Shown here in pieces: positions 1 to 12,108 of a stretch of DNA of 64,000 nucleotides. The DNA is taken from positions 11,915,310-11,979,309 of the forward strand of contig NC_037275.1 of the NCBI RefSeq assembly GCF_000002425.4. Reading direction: 5' to 3'. This stretch comes from Physcomitrium patens (Eukaryota > Streptophyta > Bryopsida > Funariales > Funariaceae). The position numbers were made by a program, and so were the translations under genes. Position 1 is the stretch's first letter. Each line of letters opens with the position of its first letter. The notes beneath the pieces are model-generated. The model made no database searches and was not told where the DNA came from. It saw nothing but the letters and a program-made list of their open reading frames with translations.

Positions 1-29
1 GATAAAAATAAAAAAATTTAGAACCATCT

Positions 30-581
30 ATGGCACCTTATTCTAATCAATGGTTTACAGTATCAAAGAAAAATGAAACAATGAGATTTATACAAGACAT
101 ACAATGTGTGAATAAAATAACTATTAAAAATATGGATTCAAGTTCGATTGTAGATGAATTTGCAGAGGCATTTATTGGAAGAGCAATCTATTCACTTAGT
201 GATTTTTATTCTAGATATGATCAATTTCAATTGAAAATACAAGGTAGAGATTTGACAAATATAAAGATACTATTAGGATTGATCAAAATATGTACATTAC
301 CACAAGGGACTACAAATTCTATGGCACATATGATGAATGGAATGCATAAGATATTAAGAGATTTTATTCCAAGAATAACAATGTATTTTTTAAATGATGT
401 ATCAATTAAAGGATATAAAGAAGAAAGAAAGGATGAGACTTTGGATTCAAAGGGATGTAGAAAGTTTATGGCAAATCATATTGATAATTGTAAGAAGATT
501 TTGAAAATATTAAAAGAAGTTCATTTAACCTTATTGAGGGCAAAATCAATGTTTGAAGTAAAAGAAGTTTTGGTGGTATAA
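30..581 (+). pseudogene. Reverse transcriptase fragment of the first gypsy element
   Basis: A 183-codon open stretch begins with a PYSNQWF block and runs through the RT fingers and palm. It contains NKITIK, DEFAEAF, YSLSDFYSRYDQ, LPQGTTNS and IPRITMYFLNDV. The position of the second catalytic aspartate is N-D rather than D-D, so the enzyme would be inactive. The upstream half (gag, protease) lies outside the window, and the frame is lost after 581. This is the best preserved piece of the element. Confidence 0.75.
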
Positions 582-1222
582 CACATATGTTGGTCATATG
601 GATGCAAGCTAAATATGAAAAAGGTTGATATTATTAATAAGATGAAAGAATGTGCAAATAAAATAGAAGTGAGAAAATTTTTAAGAGCATGTATTTTCTA
701 CCATGTATGAATATTTCATTTTGCACATATAGTAGATCTATTGTATGAGTTATTAAGAAAGAATCAAAAATTTCAATAGAAAAAAGAACAAAGATATGTT
801 ATGAAAAAATTACAAGAATTTCTTTCTTTACCTCCAACTTTGAAGAAAATCAATTATGAAGGTAGAAGGCTAGTCGTATTAACAGTTGATACAAGTCCAA
901 ATAGAATAGGATGGACAGTTGAACAAGATGATGAATAAGGAAATAAATATGTAATAAGGTTTGGAAAAAAGGTTTTGAATGTTAGACAAAGGGCATATAG
1001 CAGATCAAAAGAAAATTATTAGATGTAGTAATAGCTATGAAAAATAAAAAAGAATACTTGATTGAAACATTAGTAGTTATAGAAACAAATTGTCTATCTT
1101 TATTGGACATGATTATAAGTTTTTCAATTCTTGATATTTCTATATTAAGGTAGATATTATATATTAAATCTATAAATCCAAAATTTAAATACATTACTGA
1201 GAAAGAAAATTTAGTCGCAATT

Positions 1223-2256
1223 ATGTTATCAAGAAGAAGGTATTATGATGAAGAAGAGATGATTGATTTGGAAAATGATGTGGATACAAAATTTTATATT
1301 AATGCATTATTAAAAGAAGAAGGTATATGTTTGAATACACCATTGAAAATATTTTTAAGAGATTTATGTGAAGATGAATGGAAAGATGTTAGAGAGTATT
1401 TAAGCACATTAAAGCAATAATAAGATTAGATGGATCAAGAATTCAAGAAAATTCATAAAAAAACCTATGGATATTTTTTACATGATGGATATTTATAGAA
1501 GCATCCTAAAAAGAGAAGAAAATATCAAAAAGGGTGATATGTGGTTTAGAAACTCAACAAAAGATTATTAAAGAATTTCATGAAAGTTTATGGACTGGGC
1601 ATCAAGGTATTTGGGCAACATTTAATAAGTTGAGAAAAACATATTGGTAGAAAGGTATACACAAAGACGTAGCAAAATATGTAAAATCTTGTGAGACTTG
1701 CCAAATATATTCAAATATTCAACATTGAGATGGATTATATCTAACATATCCTTTGACTTTTTATTATAAGTGGATAGTGAATTTAGTGGCAATGTTTGTA
1801 GAACTTGGAAAAATAAAGAATTTGGTACTTGCATGACAGGATTTATCAAATATGATTGAAGGACAAGCATTAAGAATAAAGAATAGTAAAGGTGTATGCC
1901 AATTTCTATTAAAAGATGTTGTTTATTGCTATGGTTGTATTAAAAAAATTACAATAGATAGGGATGAATTGAATGCAAAGAAAGTACAAAAATTCTTTAA
2001 TAGAATAGGAATTAAACTTTCTTTAATAACAATATATAATCTAGAAGGTAATAGTAAGAGTGAGTGTAGGTATTTACTTATTGTTAAGGCATTAGTAAAG
2101 GCATGCAACATCAAAGCATATAAATGGCCTAGACTACTATCATTTGTACTATGGACGAATTGTACAACTCATAGTTTAGTAACAAGTTATATGCCTTTTA
2201 AATTGATATATAGGCAAAAACTAATGATATCAATAAAAGACGTAATATCTACATAG
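1223..2256 (+). pseudogene. RNase H tail/integrase remnant of the first gypsy element
   Basis: Open pieces at 1223-1420 and 1852-2256 are joined by a stretch with stops. The middle holds an integrase N-terminal zinc region (HESLWTGHQG, then CETCQ). The last piece holds the integrase core around a DRDELNAKK block, where active integrases have DNG-x-EF. Catalytic residues are not all preserved. The reading frame changes several times, so no product is expected. Confidence 0.6.
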
Positions 2257-2450
2257 AATATATTGCTTTAGAAGAATAATCTCAATAAAGAAGAATTTTT
2301 AGTATTACGGATGCAATAATTACAAAAAAGACTTAATGATATTGAAGTAGCAATAGAAAGATTGAAAGAAGCAAGGAAAAAGAATGTTCTACATCAACTT
2401 ATTATAAAAACTTGATAGTACAGAATTGAAGATACATACAATAGGCAAAT

Positions 2451-4300
2451 GAATTAAATTCTTCAAACAAAAAAATGAAGACATTTGTTTTGATGAAGAA
2501 AAAAATCCAATACAAAGTATTGAGATGGAAGTAGAGGAGTAAATTGAAAATCAAGAATTTAAATAAGATGAAAAATGTTCTACATCAATATATTGAAGAA
2601 TCATTGGTACATGCTGAAAGATGCTCAAATTTAAGAGGAATGAATGTCATGATGTAATATGGCTAATAGGTGAAAAAGTGTAGAAATTATTATATTATAG
2701 AAGATCTTTTTTCAAAATATTATAGCAAATTATCTTAGATATATAGATAATAGTCAAAAGGGTAATAAAACTAAAAAATATTAATATTTATTTTTATAAA
2801 ATAAGCTTCTATTTTCTTTGTAAGGCCATAAATAAGAAAAAATAAAACAAAAATTAAATAATTAAATAATATAGATATATATAGGAAAAAATTAAGAATA
2901 AATTTTTAAAAAAAATTACCTCAAAAAGCCAAAAATTGATATCTAGAGAAGACCAATTGTCAACCTAAGTCGAAATCAAATCTCGAGGCACAAAACTATA
3001 CATCAATGGTGATTCTAGGATTCTTTTGAAGATCAGAGAGTAGAATTTGATAGCAAATTTGATAGAATTTTTATGAGCATTGATTTTGTGATATTTAGAT
3101 TAGTAATGATTTAATAAAAGCCTTACAAAGTCAAAATTATTTCAAATGATTCTAGTTTTTGTGAAATAAAAGAGGGTTGATATTTTGAATAATTTCAAGA
3201 ATTTTGTAGTAGATCTATAAGTAAAATTTTGTAAATCAATGGTTATAGTTGTACTTAATATGAATTGAAAATTTTAGCTTGATCTAGTAATTGAATTGAG
3301 GATTATTGATGTTTAAATATATTGAGGTCTTGAAAAGTAGAATTTTTGATCTAATGAATGGTTACTAAAAGATCAGCATTAAGGTTGGAGAAGGAGGCCG
3401 GCCAACATCTAAAGAAATTTTAGGATTTTTCTTTCATTTGGTAAGTACGATTTCTTCAAATTTGTTGTACTTATTTGTAACTAAGAGATTGAAAGGTACA
3501 CAAAATTTTAAATAAGATCAATAGTATAATCATAAAATATCAAGATTCTAACTATCTTAGGATTTGATTTAGGATTTAGGATTGGTTAGAGTTTGGTTTG
3601 GGATTTAGGATTTAGTTAAGATTTGGTTTATGATTTAAGATTTGCTTATGATTTGATTTAGGATTTAGAATTAGATTAGGATTTGATTTTAGATTTAGGG
3701 TATGGTTAGAATTTGGTTAGGATTTGATTTAAGATTCAGGATTTGATTAAGATTTGGTTTAGAATTTAGGATTTGGTTAGAATTTATTTAGGATTTGATT
3801 TAGTGTTTAGGATTTAATTAGGATTTGATTTTGAGTTTAAGATTTGTTTAAGGTTTGATTGAAGTCTATTAGAATTTCAACTAAGATTAAATTAGCACTT
3901 AATTGAAATTTATTTAAGATATATTGTGATTATTTTAATTTTTTTTTAGAGATTCTTAAGGATTCTTTTGAGTTTTATTGTAGATTATCTTTCAACTTCT
4001 TTAAGATTTCTTATTATTTATTTTTTAAATTCTTTAAGATTTCTTTTTAAATTTAATTAAAGCTTATTTAGCATTGTTAAGATTTAATTAGAATTTATTT
4101 AGTATTCTATTAGAATTAGGATTTTATTATTGGAATTTTTATTCTACCTTCTACAATCAAGTTCCTCGTGCACTCTCAAGCAATATTTCATGTAATAAGA
4201 TAGCGTAACTCCTAGTAAAAGTCATATTCTTTTCTTATATTTTTCATCTCATTTTACAATAAAAATTTATTTAAAATCAAAAAATCACAAAGCCTTAACT
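2451..4300. repeat. AT-rich repeat tract between two gypsy bodies
   Basis: No gene is visible. It contains the motif TTTGTAAGGCCATAAATAAG at about 2817-2836, which recurs at about 37907-37926 with similar flanks. It also contains a long degenerate GATTTRG-type tandem tract at about 3540-3870. An old LTR or non-autonomous element is likely, but I could not define its ends. Confidence 0.45.
3540..3870 (+). repeat. Degenerate GGATTTRG-rich tandem repeat
   Basis: Irregular repetitions of GATTTAGGATTTGGTTAG-like words fill about 330 bp. Unit length drifts between roughly 17 and 25 bases. A weaker version of the same word family is seen at about 44370-44720. No coding potential. Confidence 0.6.
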
Positions 4301-4543
4301 TTGTTAGATTCAAGAGCCTCAGCATGTTTTGTACATAAAGAATTTGTTAAAAAACAAGAAATATCATTGGTCAAGAAAACTAAACTTGTACACATAAAAG
4401 TCATTGATGGTTGTTTGTTGTTTTTTGGAGATATTACCTATAAAAATGTTCTTTTAGATATAGCAATTAAAGATCATAATAGCATAATAATATTTAATAT
4501 AATAAGATTTCTATCTAATTTTTTTGTTTTAAAACTATCTTAA
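4301..4543 (+). pseudogene. Retroviral-type aspartic protease fragment
   Basis: The 80-codon open stretch begins LDSRASACFVHKEFVKKQ, the retropepsin active-site region of a gypsy polyprotein. Arg replaces the active-site Gly, so catalysis is unlikely. The flap-side segment continues to about 4520. It belongs to the chromovirus at 4301-8240. Confidence 0.6.
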
Positions 4544-4904
4544 TTAGAAAAATATAATCTTTACATAGATTAAATTTCTTATCATCTTCATTTTTATTGT
4601 AATTTGATTTAAAATTCCATTAGACAAGTACAAATACATAAGCTTAGTACATCCAAATTCTTATAAATATGAGCAAGAGCTTTCATACATGCCACAAAAG
4701 AAGAGTCATCTTTTATTATATATGCCACATACATTTTTGATGGTGAGAAGATATTAAGTAATATTCCTAGCTAGTATCAAGATTTTTAAGATGTTTTTGA
4801 AAAACAAAAATGCAAATATTCTTTTCAAACATTGACATTATGATTGTTCAATTGATCTGTAAGAATGAACTCAATCACCATTTAGACCAATCTACTGCTT
4901 ATTA

Positions 4905-6060
4905 TAAAATGAGTTGGTTATACTAAAAGAATTCATTGATGAAAATTTGGCTAAAAACTTCATATGTCATTCAAAATTTCTAATAGGAGCTCCTATCTTA
5001 TTTGTGAAGAAAATAGATGGATTTCTATAGATGTATGTAGATTATTAAGGATTTAAAAAGATCACTATCAAGAATAAGTATCCTCTACCTTTGATTTCAA
5101 GACTTTTTAATCAACTGAATCAAACAAAGATTTATACAAAAATAGATCTATAAAGAGTTTATAATTTGATACACATGAAAAAAAAAGATAAATAGAATAT
5201 TACATTTGAAATTAGGTATGGACATTTTAAATATAAAGTCATGTCTTTTGAATTACAAATGTACCTGTTGCTTTTCAACATTTAATGAATGATGCCTTTC
5301 ATGAGTTTCTTTATGATTTTATTGTTTGTTATTTGAATGACATCTTAATTTAGTCTAAGAGCATAAAAAAGCATAAAATTTATGTTCATTGTATACTAAA
5401 AAAATTTAAAAATATAGAATAATATGACAAGATAAAAAAAAATATTTATTTTATACTTCTCAAGTTGACTTTCTATGATACATCATTTTTAATGAAGGGC
5501 TAATGATAGATTTGAAGAAAGTCTAAACAATCATAGATTGGAAGATTTAAAGAACAATAAGAAATATGCAATGTTTTTTAGATTATCAATTATTATTGGA
5601 TTTTCATCAAGAATTTTTTTCAAATTTCAACCCCACTTATATGTTTTACTTATAGGGACAAAGTTGAGTAGAATAAAGAAGTCGAAGCATTATTTGGTAC
5701 TTTAAATAATGAGTTTATTTCTATATCAATTTTATATTATATTGACTTTTCTAAGATATTTTTCATAGAAATAGATATATTAGACTTTGCCTTGGATGCA
5801 ATATTATTACAAATGGGAGTAGATGACAAATTCTATTCAGTAATTTTTTATTCTAAGAAATTTTTGGCAATAAATTTTATTATTAGATCCACAATAAAGA
5901 GCTCTTTATAATCATGGATTCATTTTAAGAATGACATCATTAGCTAGAAGGCACTTCAAATCTAATCACTATATATACAAATCACAAGAACCTCAAGTGC
6001 TTTATGTTGATATGTATTTTGAATTGTCGCTAAGCTCGTTGGAACATGTCTTTATCAAGA
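4905..6060 (+). pseudogene. Reverse transcriptase/RNase H remnant of second element
   Basis: RT is read with interruptions: GAPILFVKKIDGF, a decayed MYVDY block, [11 protein letters not shown] and TKIDL. The catalytic YxDD-equivalent near 5330 reads as CYLND. The RNase H portion around 5750-6060 keeps fragments such as FFIEIDILDFALDA. Many in-frame stops; no product expected. The same blocks are better preserved in the - strand element at 40.5-41.7 kb. Confidence 0.6.
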
Positions 6061-6584
6061 TTTGATTTTAAGATCACTTATTAACTCAAAACACAACAAA
6101 ATTTGTTAGATATCTGTTCTAAATATTCTTATTTTGCATCTAAAGAAAAAAAATGCATCTTTTGATCAAAAAATATGATTTTCTTAAAGCCAAAGCATTT
6201 TCACCTTTGAGCAATAAAATCAACATTAACTATTGATTCAATCTTTGTCAAGCAAATTAAATGAAATACATCTTCTAATCTTCTTGTTCATGATATCAAA
6301 AATAATTCTTTCAAGTCTCATGATACTTCTAAGTTTGAATTCAAAAATAACTTACTCTATTTTGAGGAACAATTATACATTCTATAAAGAAATGCATGAT
6401 TATGTGTTTTTTAAGCTCTTCATGATTTTTCAACAATCAGACATTTTGGATATAACAAGACTTTAGAGCTAATTTTGAGAGATTTTTGGTGGTCTCAAAT
6501 ATGAAAGGTAGTCAAAGACTTTGTATAATCATGTGATGTTTTTTTTAACATCAAAATTCCTTGCCATCGACCTTATGAACTTCT

Positions 6585-7180
6585 TCAGCCACTACTTATT
6601 CTAGAACAACTATGGTCTTTCATTTCTATGGATATTATTACAAATCTTTTAATCTTAAGTTTGTATAATTTTATATTTGTAATAGTAGACCGTTTTACTA
6701 AGATGGCACATTTTGTAATATGTACAAACTCTATCAAAAATGAAGAAATAGCAAGGCTTTTCTTTGACAACATCTATTACTATCATAGTTTGTTTAAAAA
6801 TATTATATCAGATAGGAGGACTTAATTTATATTAATATTTTAAAAAAATCCTTTTTAAGATTCTAAAGGTGGATATAAAGCTTTCTTTTACTTTCCATCC
6901 TTAAATTAATAGGCAAATGGAATGGGTGAATCAAGTTCTTGAGCAATATTTGACATGTACCATCAACTATCATCAAGATGATTGGACAATTCTTTTGTCA
7001 TTGATAGAGTTTGCCTAGAGTAATTTCATATATTTTTCTACTCAAAAAACACCTTTTTTTTGCCAATTATGATTATCATCTATGACCTCATGCTTTTGAT
7101 TTTTTTAAGGTTAATGATCCTATAATAGAAGATTTGGCAAGTCGTTTATTAGAGCTACATGCAATAATAAGGGCATAATT
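6585..7180 (+). pseudogene. Integrase core remnant of second element
   Basis: The open stretch 6628-6825 encodes MDIITNL, then IFVIVDRFTKMAHFVIC, the usual start of the gypsy integrase catalytic core. The downstream D-x-E part around 6800-7020 is frameshifted. Stops separate it from the chromodomain. Confidence 0.65.
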
Positions 7181-7463
7181 AAAAGAAACTCATGAACAAC
7201 AAAAAATCAATGGAGATGCTTATTGCAAAGAACAATCACAATTCAATGTGGGTGACAAGATATGCCTACTTTGTCACTATATCAAGACTATTTATTCTTC
7301 TGATAAGTTGGACTATTGTAGGCTTGGACATTTTTTTATTTGTGAACAAGCCAATCATGTTATTTATCAATTACATCTATTAGAATTCATAAAGATCTGT
7401 CTTATATTCCATATGTCTCTTTTTAAATCATATAAGATAATGAATATCTTAAGATGAAGACAA

Positions 7464-7652
7464 ATGCTACCTCCTCCAATAGAAGTACATAATAATCAAG
7501 AGTTTGAGGTAGAAGAAGTTTTAGATTTAAGGCAATTCCAAAATAGATTAGAATATCTTATTCATTGGCACAGATATAATATTAGTGAATGCACATGGAA
7601 GCCAATAAAAAATCTTACAAATGTAGCAAAAAAGATTGAAGCTATTTATTGA
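7464..7652 (+). pseudogene. Chromodomain at integrase C-terminus
   Basis: A 62-residue open stretch contains FEVEEVLDLR, then LEYLIHWHRYNISECTW and a WKPIKNL block. This is the chromodomain fold (aromatic and acidic positions kept) that defines chromoviruses. Such domains direct integration to chromatin marks (established for chromoviruses). Here it is cut off from a working integrase, so it is a relic. Confidence 0.7.
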
Positions 7653-7743
7653 CAACATCCATTAAAAGCAAGATAAAGAATTCTAAGATCCATAAAAGAT
7701 GATGATTGCTCCTTATGAAAGTTGTTCTTAGAAGAAGACATAA

Positions 7744-8240
7744 TATTATGGACATACATACTTATTCTAATATTTATCTATATGATTAAATAAAAGTACG
7801 TAAAAGTAGATTTATTTCATAATATTTTCTAGAAAAGCTTCTTGAAAGCTTCATATACATTGGTTTGACTTTACATGTATTTTTAGTTTATTAGTAGATT
7901 AAAAACTTTATCAAAAAATTAACCACATGTTAATAGCATGTAGAATAAGTTAAATATGTGGCAAACATATAAAAAACTTATCTTGCAAGTTAAGAGACAT
8001 GTCTGGCAAAGTCAATACATTTTGATGGTCCTATAGGATATGGCTATATAACTTATAGTTAAGAGTATATATGGAAGCAAGAATGAAGCCTTCTTCATTC
8101 TTGTTAATGCCTTCCTAATTCTTAGTTTTGTTTCAGGATTTTCTAATCTTTTTGTCTTTGACAATATCTATTTTAGTTTAATACTATATCATCTTTTGAG
8201 TGATTTTTTAGTCTTTTCAAGTGATACAAGAGTGTATTGA
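7744..8240 (+). repeat. 3' LTR (family A)
   Basis: About 497 bp, alignable along its length with the LTR at 63135-63708. Shared features in order are a TATTATGGACAT / TGTTACGGCCAT start, an AAGTAGATTTA region, a GAAAGCTTC block, ATGTGGC, GGTCCTATAG, a TATATATGG TATA box at about 8066, and a hairpin at about 8078-8103. The end is placed by alignment and is approximate. The terminal TG has become TA. Confidence 0.75.
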
Positions 8241-9044
8241 TGTTTTGGTTCTTTGAGGTTCATATCCTTGACAAAAGATGGTTATATAGACTATTCTGTA
8301 TAGCAATTTGAACTATGTAGTAATGTTTATTGTATGAATGTTATAATGATTTTAAATAGTGTTATACAATGTAAGAAAGAATCATACATCTCATGCCAAA
8401 TCAACAAATAGGAATGGATAAGATATAGATTCTACAAAAAAAAAACAAAAACAAAAAAAAACAAACAAACAAAAACAAAACAAAAAAAAAACTAAATTTG
8501 AAATAGATAAAATATGCATTTATATTTATATAATTTAAATATTTTTTTTGAAATTAGAATCAAGATATGGCTTGACATGCTTTGACTTGTGATAAAAGAA
8601 TGATTTGATCTATTATATGGTCTTGTGTTAGTTTATACTATATCAAAAGATCAAGATTGTAAAAGCAACGAGCCTTAAAAAGACTTTTATACCATAAACT
8701 ATCAAAATGAATTTGCATACATAAAGAATTTTAATTTGATTTTTTGAGAAAGAGGAAATTAAAAGCTTAAGCTTAAAAGTTGATGCAATATAGATGATGT
8801 TGTAATGTTTTGTAGAAATAGAATAAAATGTGATAATCTTTGACAAATATTTTTTTTCTTTCATAAACATAGTTGTTATTCTACTTATAAACTTGGCATA
8901 GCTATAGTAGACATAGTCTAAGTTTAAAACTATTACCATGTGATTTAAATTGAATTTATTATGAAATTATATTCATTAATTTGTAAGCCTATAATACAAC
9001 TATTGATTTTTTACTACGAAGTTCTTTGCATATTCCAATAATAA
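8241..9044. other. AT-rich intergenic stretch, A/C-rich low complexity
   Basis: Low-complexity A-rich sequence with regular C at about 8431-8492. I see no gene, RNA or promoter that I can support. The single longer open stretch on - (8643-8939) has no recognisable similarity and is composition-driven. Confidence 0.5.
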
Positions 9045-9405
9045 CTAAAATTATATATAAAAGTATATAAATTATATATAAAAGTATATAAATTATATAT
9101 AAAAGTATATAAATTATATATAAAAGTATATAAATTATATATAAAAGTATATAAATTGTATATAAATTGTATATAAAAGTATATAAATTGTATATAAATT
9201 GTATATAAAAGTATATAAATTGTATATAAAAGTATATAAATTGTATATAAATTGTATATAAAAGTATATAAATTATATATAAAAGTATATAAATTATATA
9301 TAAAAGTATATAAATTATATATAAAAATATATAAATTGTATATAAATTATATATAAAAGTATATAAATTGTATATAAATTATATATAAATTATATATAAA
9401 AAACC
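9045..9405. repeat. AT-rich minisatellite, 21-bp unit with 11-bp insertions
   Basis: Near-identical 21-bp units of the form ATAAAAGTATATAAATTATAT are repeated head to tail. In the middle of the array an extra 11-bp GTATATAAATT step alternates with the 21-bp unit. Copies are nearly identical, so the array is young or homogenised. No coding potential. Confidence 0.9.
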
Positions 9406-11400
9406 AAATTACATATAAAATTAATCTATAAAAAAAATTATATAACTTAAAGATAATTTAGTATATATAATAAGAAAAAAATCATCTTTGGTACATGGTA
9501 TCATCTTAGTGAAGTCAATGTGAGAATAATATTTAATATATTGATATTACAAAGAAATGATATCTTTGGAATGATTTAAAGAAATATAAAAATTCTTTTA
9601 GTATATATAAATTAGAGATAATTTTTAATCAAAATAAAATTTTTAATCTATGCAAGTAAAATAATAATAATATAAAAACCAATTTGAAAGAAAAGAACTA
9701 AGAATTTTATTTTTATTTTTATTTTTATTTTTATAAATGGATATATTTTATTAAAGTAGATAGATATTCTACACAATATGACAACTAATCTTAGATGTAT
9801 TATTGCTTGATGTGTGGTTTTCATCAATTGTTAGACCATAATATTCGACTTCACAAATAAATATTTTTTTCTTTATCTTGCCCCCATTCTAATGCTTGTG
9901 ATCAAAATTTGACAATAAACTTATAATTCATATTGCCTTAGTAATAACTTAAGCTTCAAATTTTTCTTATTATTTGTAGCAATATTAATATGCATTATAT
10001 TTCTTTTCGATTTTGATAATTGAAGTCTAGAATCAATCTATCTTGAGGTTCTATGGTGGCATAGTTTTTGTTGAACTAAACAATCAAGGTCCTCAACAAC
10101 ATTGATAGCTACCTTATCAACCAATTGGGATGCAATAATAATCAAATTTGAATGAAAAATTATCAATTCTACTTATGAATAATATAACTTAGCTTCAATC
10201 AAATGAGGAGGTATTCTAGGTCTTAACTACGTGTTTAAATGGCAAGAATAATGGATTGTATTATGAGCAAAGAAAGAAGCAATTTTTATTTAGGTGATTT
10301 TGTACCAAGGATTTTTTTTTTATATATATATATATATTAAGAGCCAAAGATAATTTTTGTATTTAATCAAATTGTTGCATGTAGAATCATACAACTCCAA
10401 AAGTAATTACTCGCAAATTTTGGAAGTATGCACAAGCAAAACATTTATAGAAATGAACACCTTTAATAATGAAAAAAGTTATTACATATTTTATGTTATG
10501 TAGATTGTGGTGGATTTTTTCAAAAAATAAATACAAATAAGAATTTAGACGTTGTAAAAGTTGATGGCTTTTGGAAATAAGACATGGACTAACAAGATGA
10601 CATACCAAAAATAAATATGGCTAGGCCATTTAAAAAGAGATCTAGAAAATATAATACTCTAGTGCCTTAATATTAAACAAATGGGATAGACTATGGATTC
10701 TAAAATTAGATTTTTAGATTTGGAGCAGTAAAACCAAAGCTCTCCTTAGCAAATTAGTAATTCATAATTCAAATGGAGATAGTGGAACCATTCAAGCTAA
10801 ATGTATAACTATCACACTAGAAAAAAAAATTAAATTTCCTCCAAAAATGAAATCTTAAGATGTTAAAGACTAATGTGTTTTGGCAATATTTAACCATTGT
10901 AATAATTATATCCTATGTCAATTAAAAAAAAGAAAATAGAAAGAAAAAAAAATTGACAAAATTAATGTATAAAAGCAATGTTAGTTTGAGTTTTAATTAT
11001 CCAATCACAGATGTAATTAAATGAATATTCTTATCCTTCAAAAAAACATTATAAAGAAATGTCTAAGAATAGGTCTTTTTTTCTTTTTTCTTTAAATGCA
11101 TAAAATAAATAATATGTGAAAATTTAAGTTTCTTGTATGTTTTTCTTTTTCTTTTTCTTAATAGATAAATAAAATTTTGATGTATTGTAGGAAAAAACTT
11201 TGTGATGTTTAAAATAGAAAACTGATAACTTTTTGCAACTGAGAACTGTTGGCATTTAAAAAAAAAAAAAAAACAAAAAAAACAAAAAAAACAAAAAAAC
11301 AAAACAAAACAGAAATTTTTACCATAAAATTTTCATTAAATTAATACGTATATATTTAAGATTAAGCAATTAGATTACCAAAGTACTTAGATTATCATTT
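9406..11400. other. AT-rich intergenic DNA
   Basis: No supported gene. Contains a TATTTTTATTTT run near 9708-9735, a TA run at about 10320-10339, and an A-rich tract with spaced C at about 11259-11310. Composition changes sharply to higher GC at about 11440, where the upstream region of the phosphatase gene begins. Confidence 0.5.
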
Positions 11401-11439
11401 CACTCATTCAGTTTTTCATCCTCTTCACTCTCAGTTTCT

Positions 11440-12108
11440 CCATATTAACGGGGGTAAACTAATTCGCGAATCACACTATTTTGAATAAATGGACAAATGA
11501 TACGGTCCACCTTCTCCATGGTGTGAAAAGGGATGGAATAGATCTTTAGTCGGCGAATCCTCCGGTACCGACAGCAATGCTTCAACGACGATGTGTGGAA
11601 ATTGCTATTCTCAGGCCTCCGATTGCCCCAGTGTCTTGAAGTTTCACACAGCACCAACCAGAATTCGAGGTTTTAACAAGTTTTTTCATGCACAGAGGCG
11701 TGCGGAGAGTAGCGATGAGCTGGAATTTATTGTTGCCGTGACGAAATCTCGAAAGATTTAGGGTTGGAATTGAAGATTTTCTCTGCAGAGGGATCTGTTG
11801 CGGTGGGATTGCAGTTGGATGGGACGAATTTTGATGTGGTATGATTATTTGATCGTGTTTAGCTCATGCAGAACTGCTTCCGTGCTTGATCACGGACTGT
11901 GACAATGCTTGGTTTTGGAATCTTGTACATTTTCGGAAATGAATGTAGAGATCGCCGCTCACTTTGACGATGATTTTTGTAGTATGATTCGTGCTTGTGT
12001 GATCGCAGTGAATTCTGCGTACTGGCCTTGACTCTTTTTTTTATTTGCTTGTTTGTGTAGAATTTGAAGCTTAATTCGGTCGAGTCTGAAGGGTGGGTAG
12101 TGTTGGTT
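11440..12108 (+). promoter_or_regulatory. Upstream region and 5' leader of the purple acid phosphatase
   Basis: GC rises abruptly relative to the AT-rich DNA to the left. A plausible 3' splice site (TTTGTGTAG) ends at about 12060, which suggests a 5' UTR intron just before the coding exon. A CTTTTTTTTATTTGC pyrimidine tract precedes it. No clear TATA box could be assigned. Short ORFs on - in this interval look spurious. Confidence 0.4.

Larger units (their letters stand above)
1..2450 (+). mobile_element. Decayed Ty3/gypsy retrotransposon (RT, RNase H, integrase remnants)
   Basis: Reading through many stops and frameshifts, the domain order is reverse transcriptase (about 30-580), RNase H (about 830-1180), then integrase (about 1540-2250). 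The RT stretch keeps readable blocks such as YSLSDFYSRYDQ, LPQGTTNS and a decayed catalytic box FLNDV where Y/F-x-DD is expected. RNase H keeps LTVDTSPNRIGW, and the integrase zinc region keeps HESLWTGHQG followed by CETCQ. RT-RH-IN order places it in Ty3/gypsy. The wording of the RT and RH blocks differs from the two other elements in the window and is closer to what I remember of fungal-type gypsy elements (inference). No intact ORF; 5' end outside the window. Confidence 0.8.
4301..8240 (+). mobile_element. Chromodomain Ty3/gypsy element (chromovirus), decayed, with 3' LTR
   Basis: Domain order on + is aspartic protease (about 4301-4500), RT (about 4910-5560), RNase H (about 5700-6060), integrase (about 6430-7160), chromodomain (7464-7652), then a 3' LTR (about 7744-8240). 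The protease active site LDSRASACF replaces the usual D-S/T-G-A. RT keeps PILFVKKIDG and the integrase keeps SMDIITNL and VDRFTKMAHF. Stops and frameshifts are frequent throughout. Gag and the 5' LTR are not recognisable upstream. The 3' LTR is homologous to the LTR at 63135-63708. Confidence 0.8.

Noticed and set aside
9045..9405. Regular repeats as a possible CRISPR or origin array
   Set aside because: Simple AT minisatellite with no spacers, in eukaryotic nuclear DNA.
12064..12108. Upstream in-frame ATG as the start of the purple acid phosphatase
   Set aside because: It would put 15 polar residues before the signal peptide, and a probable 3' splice site at about 12060 places it in the leader.
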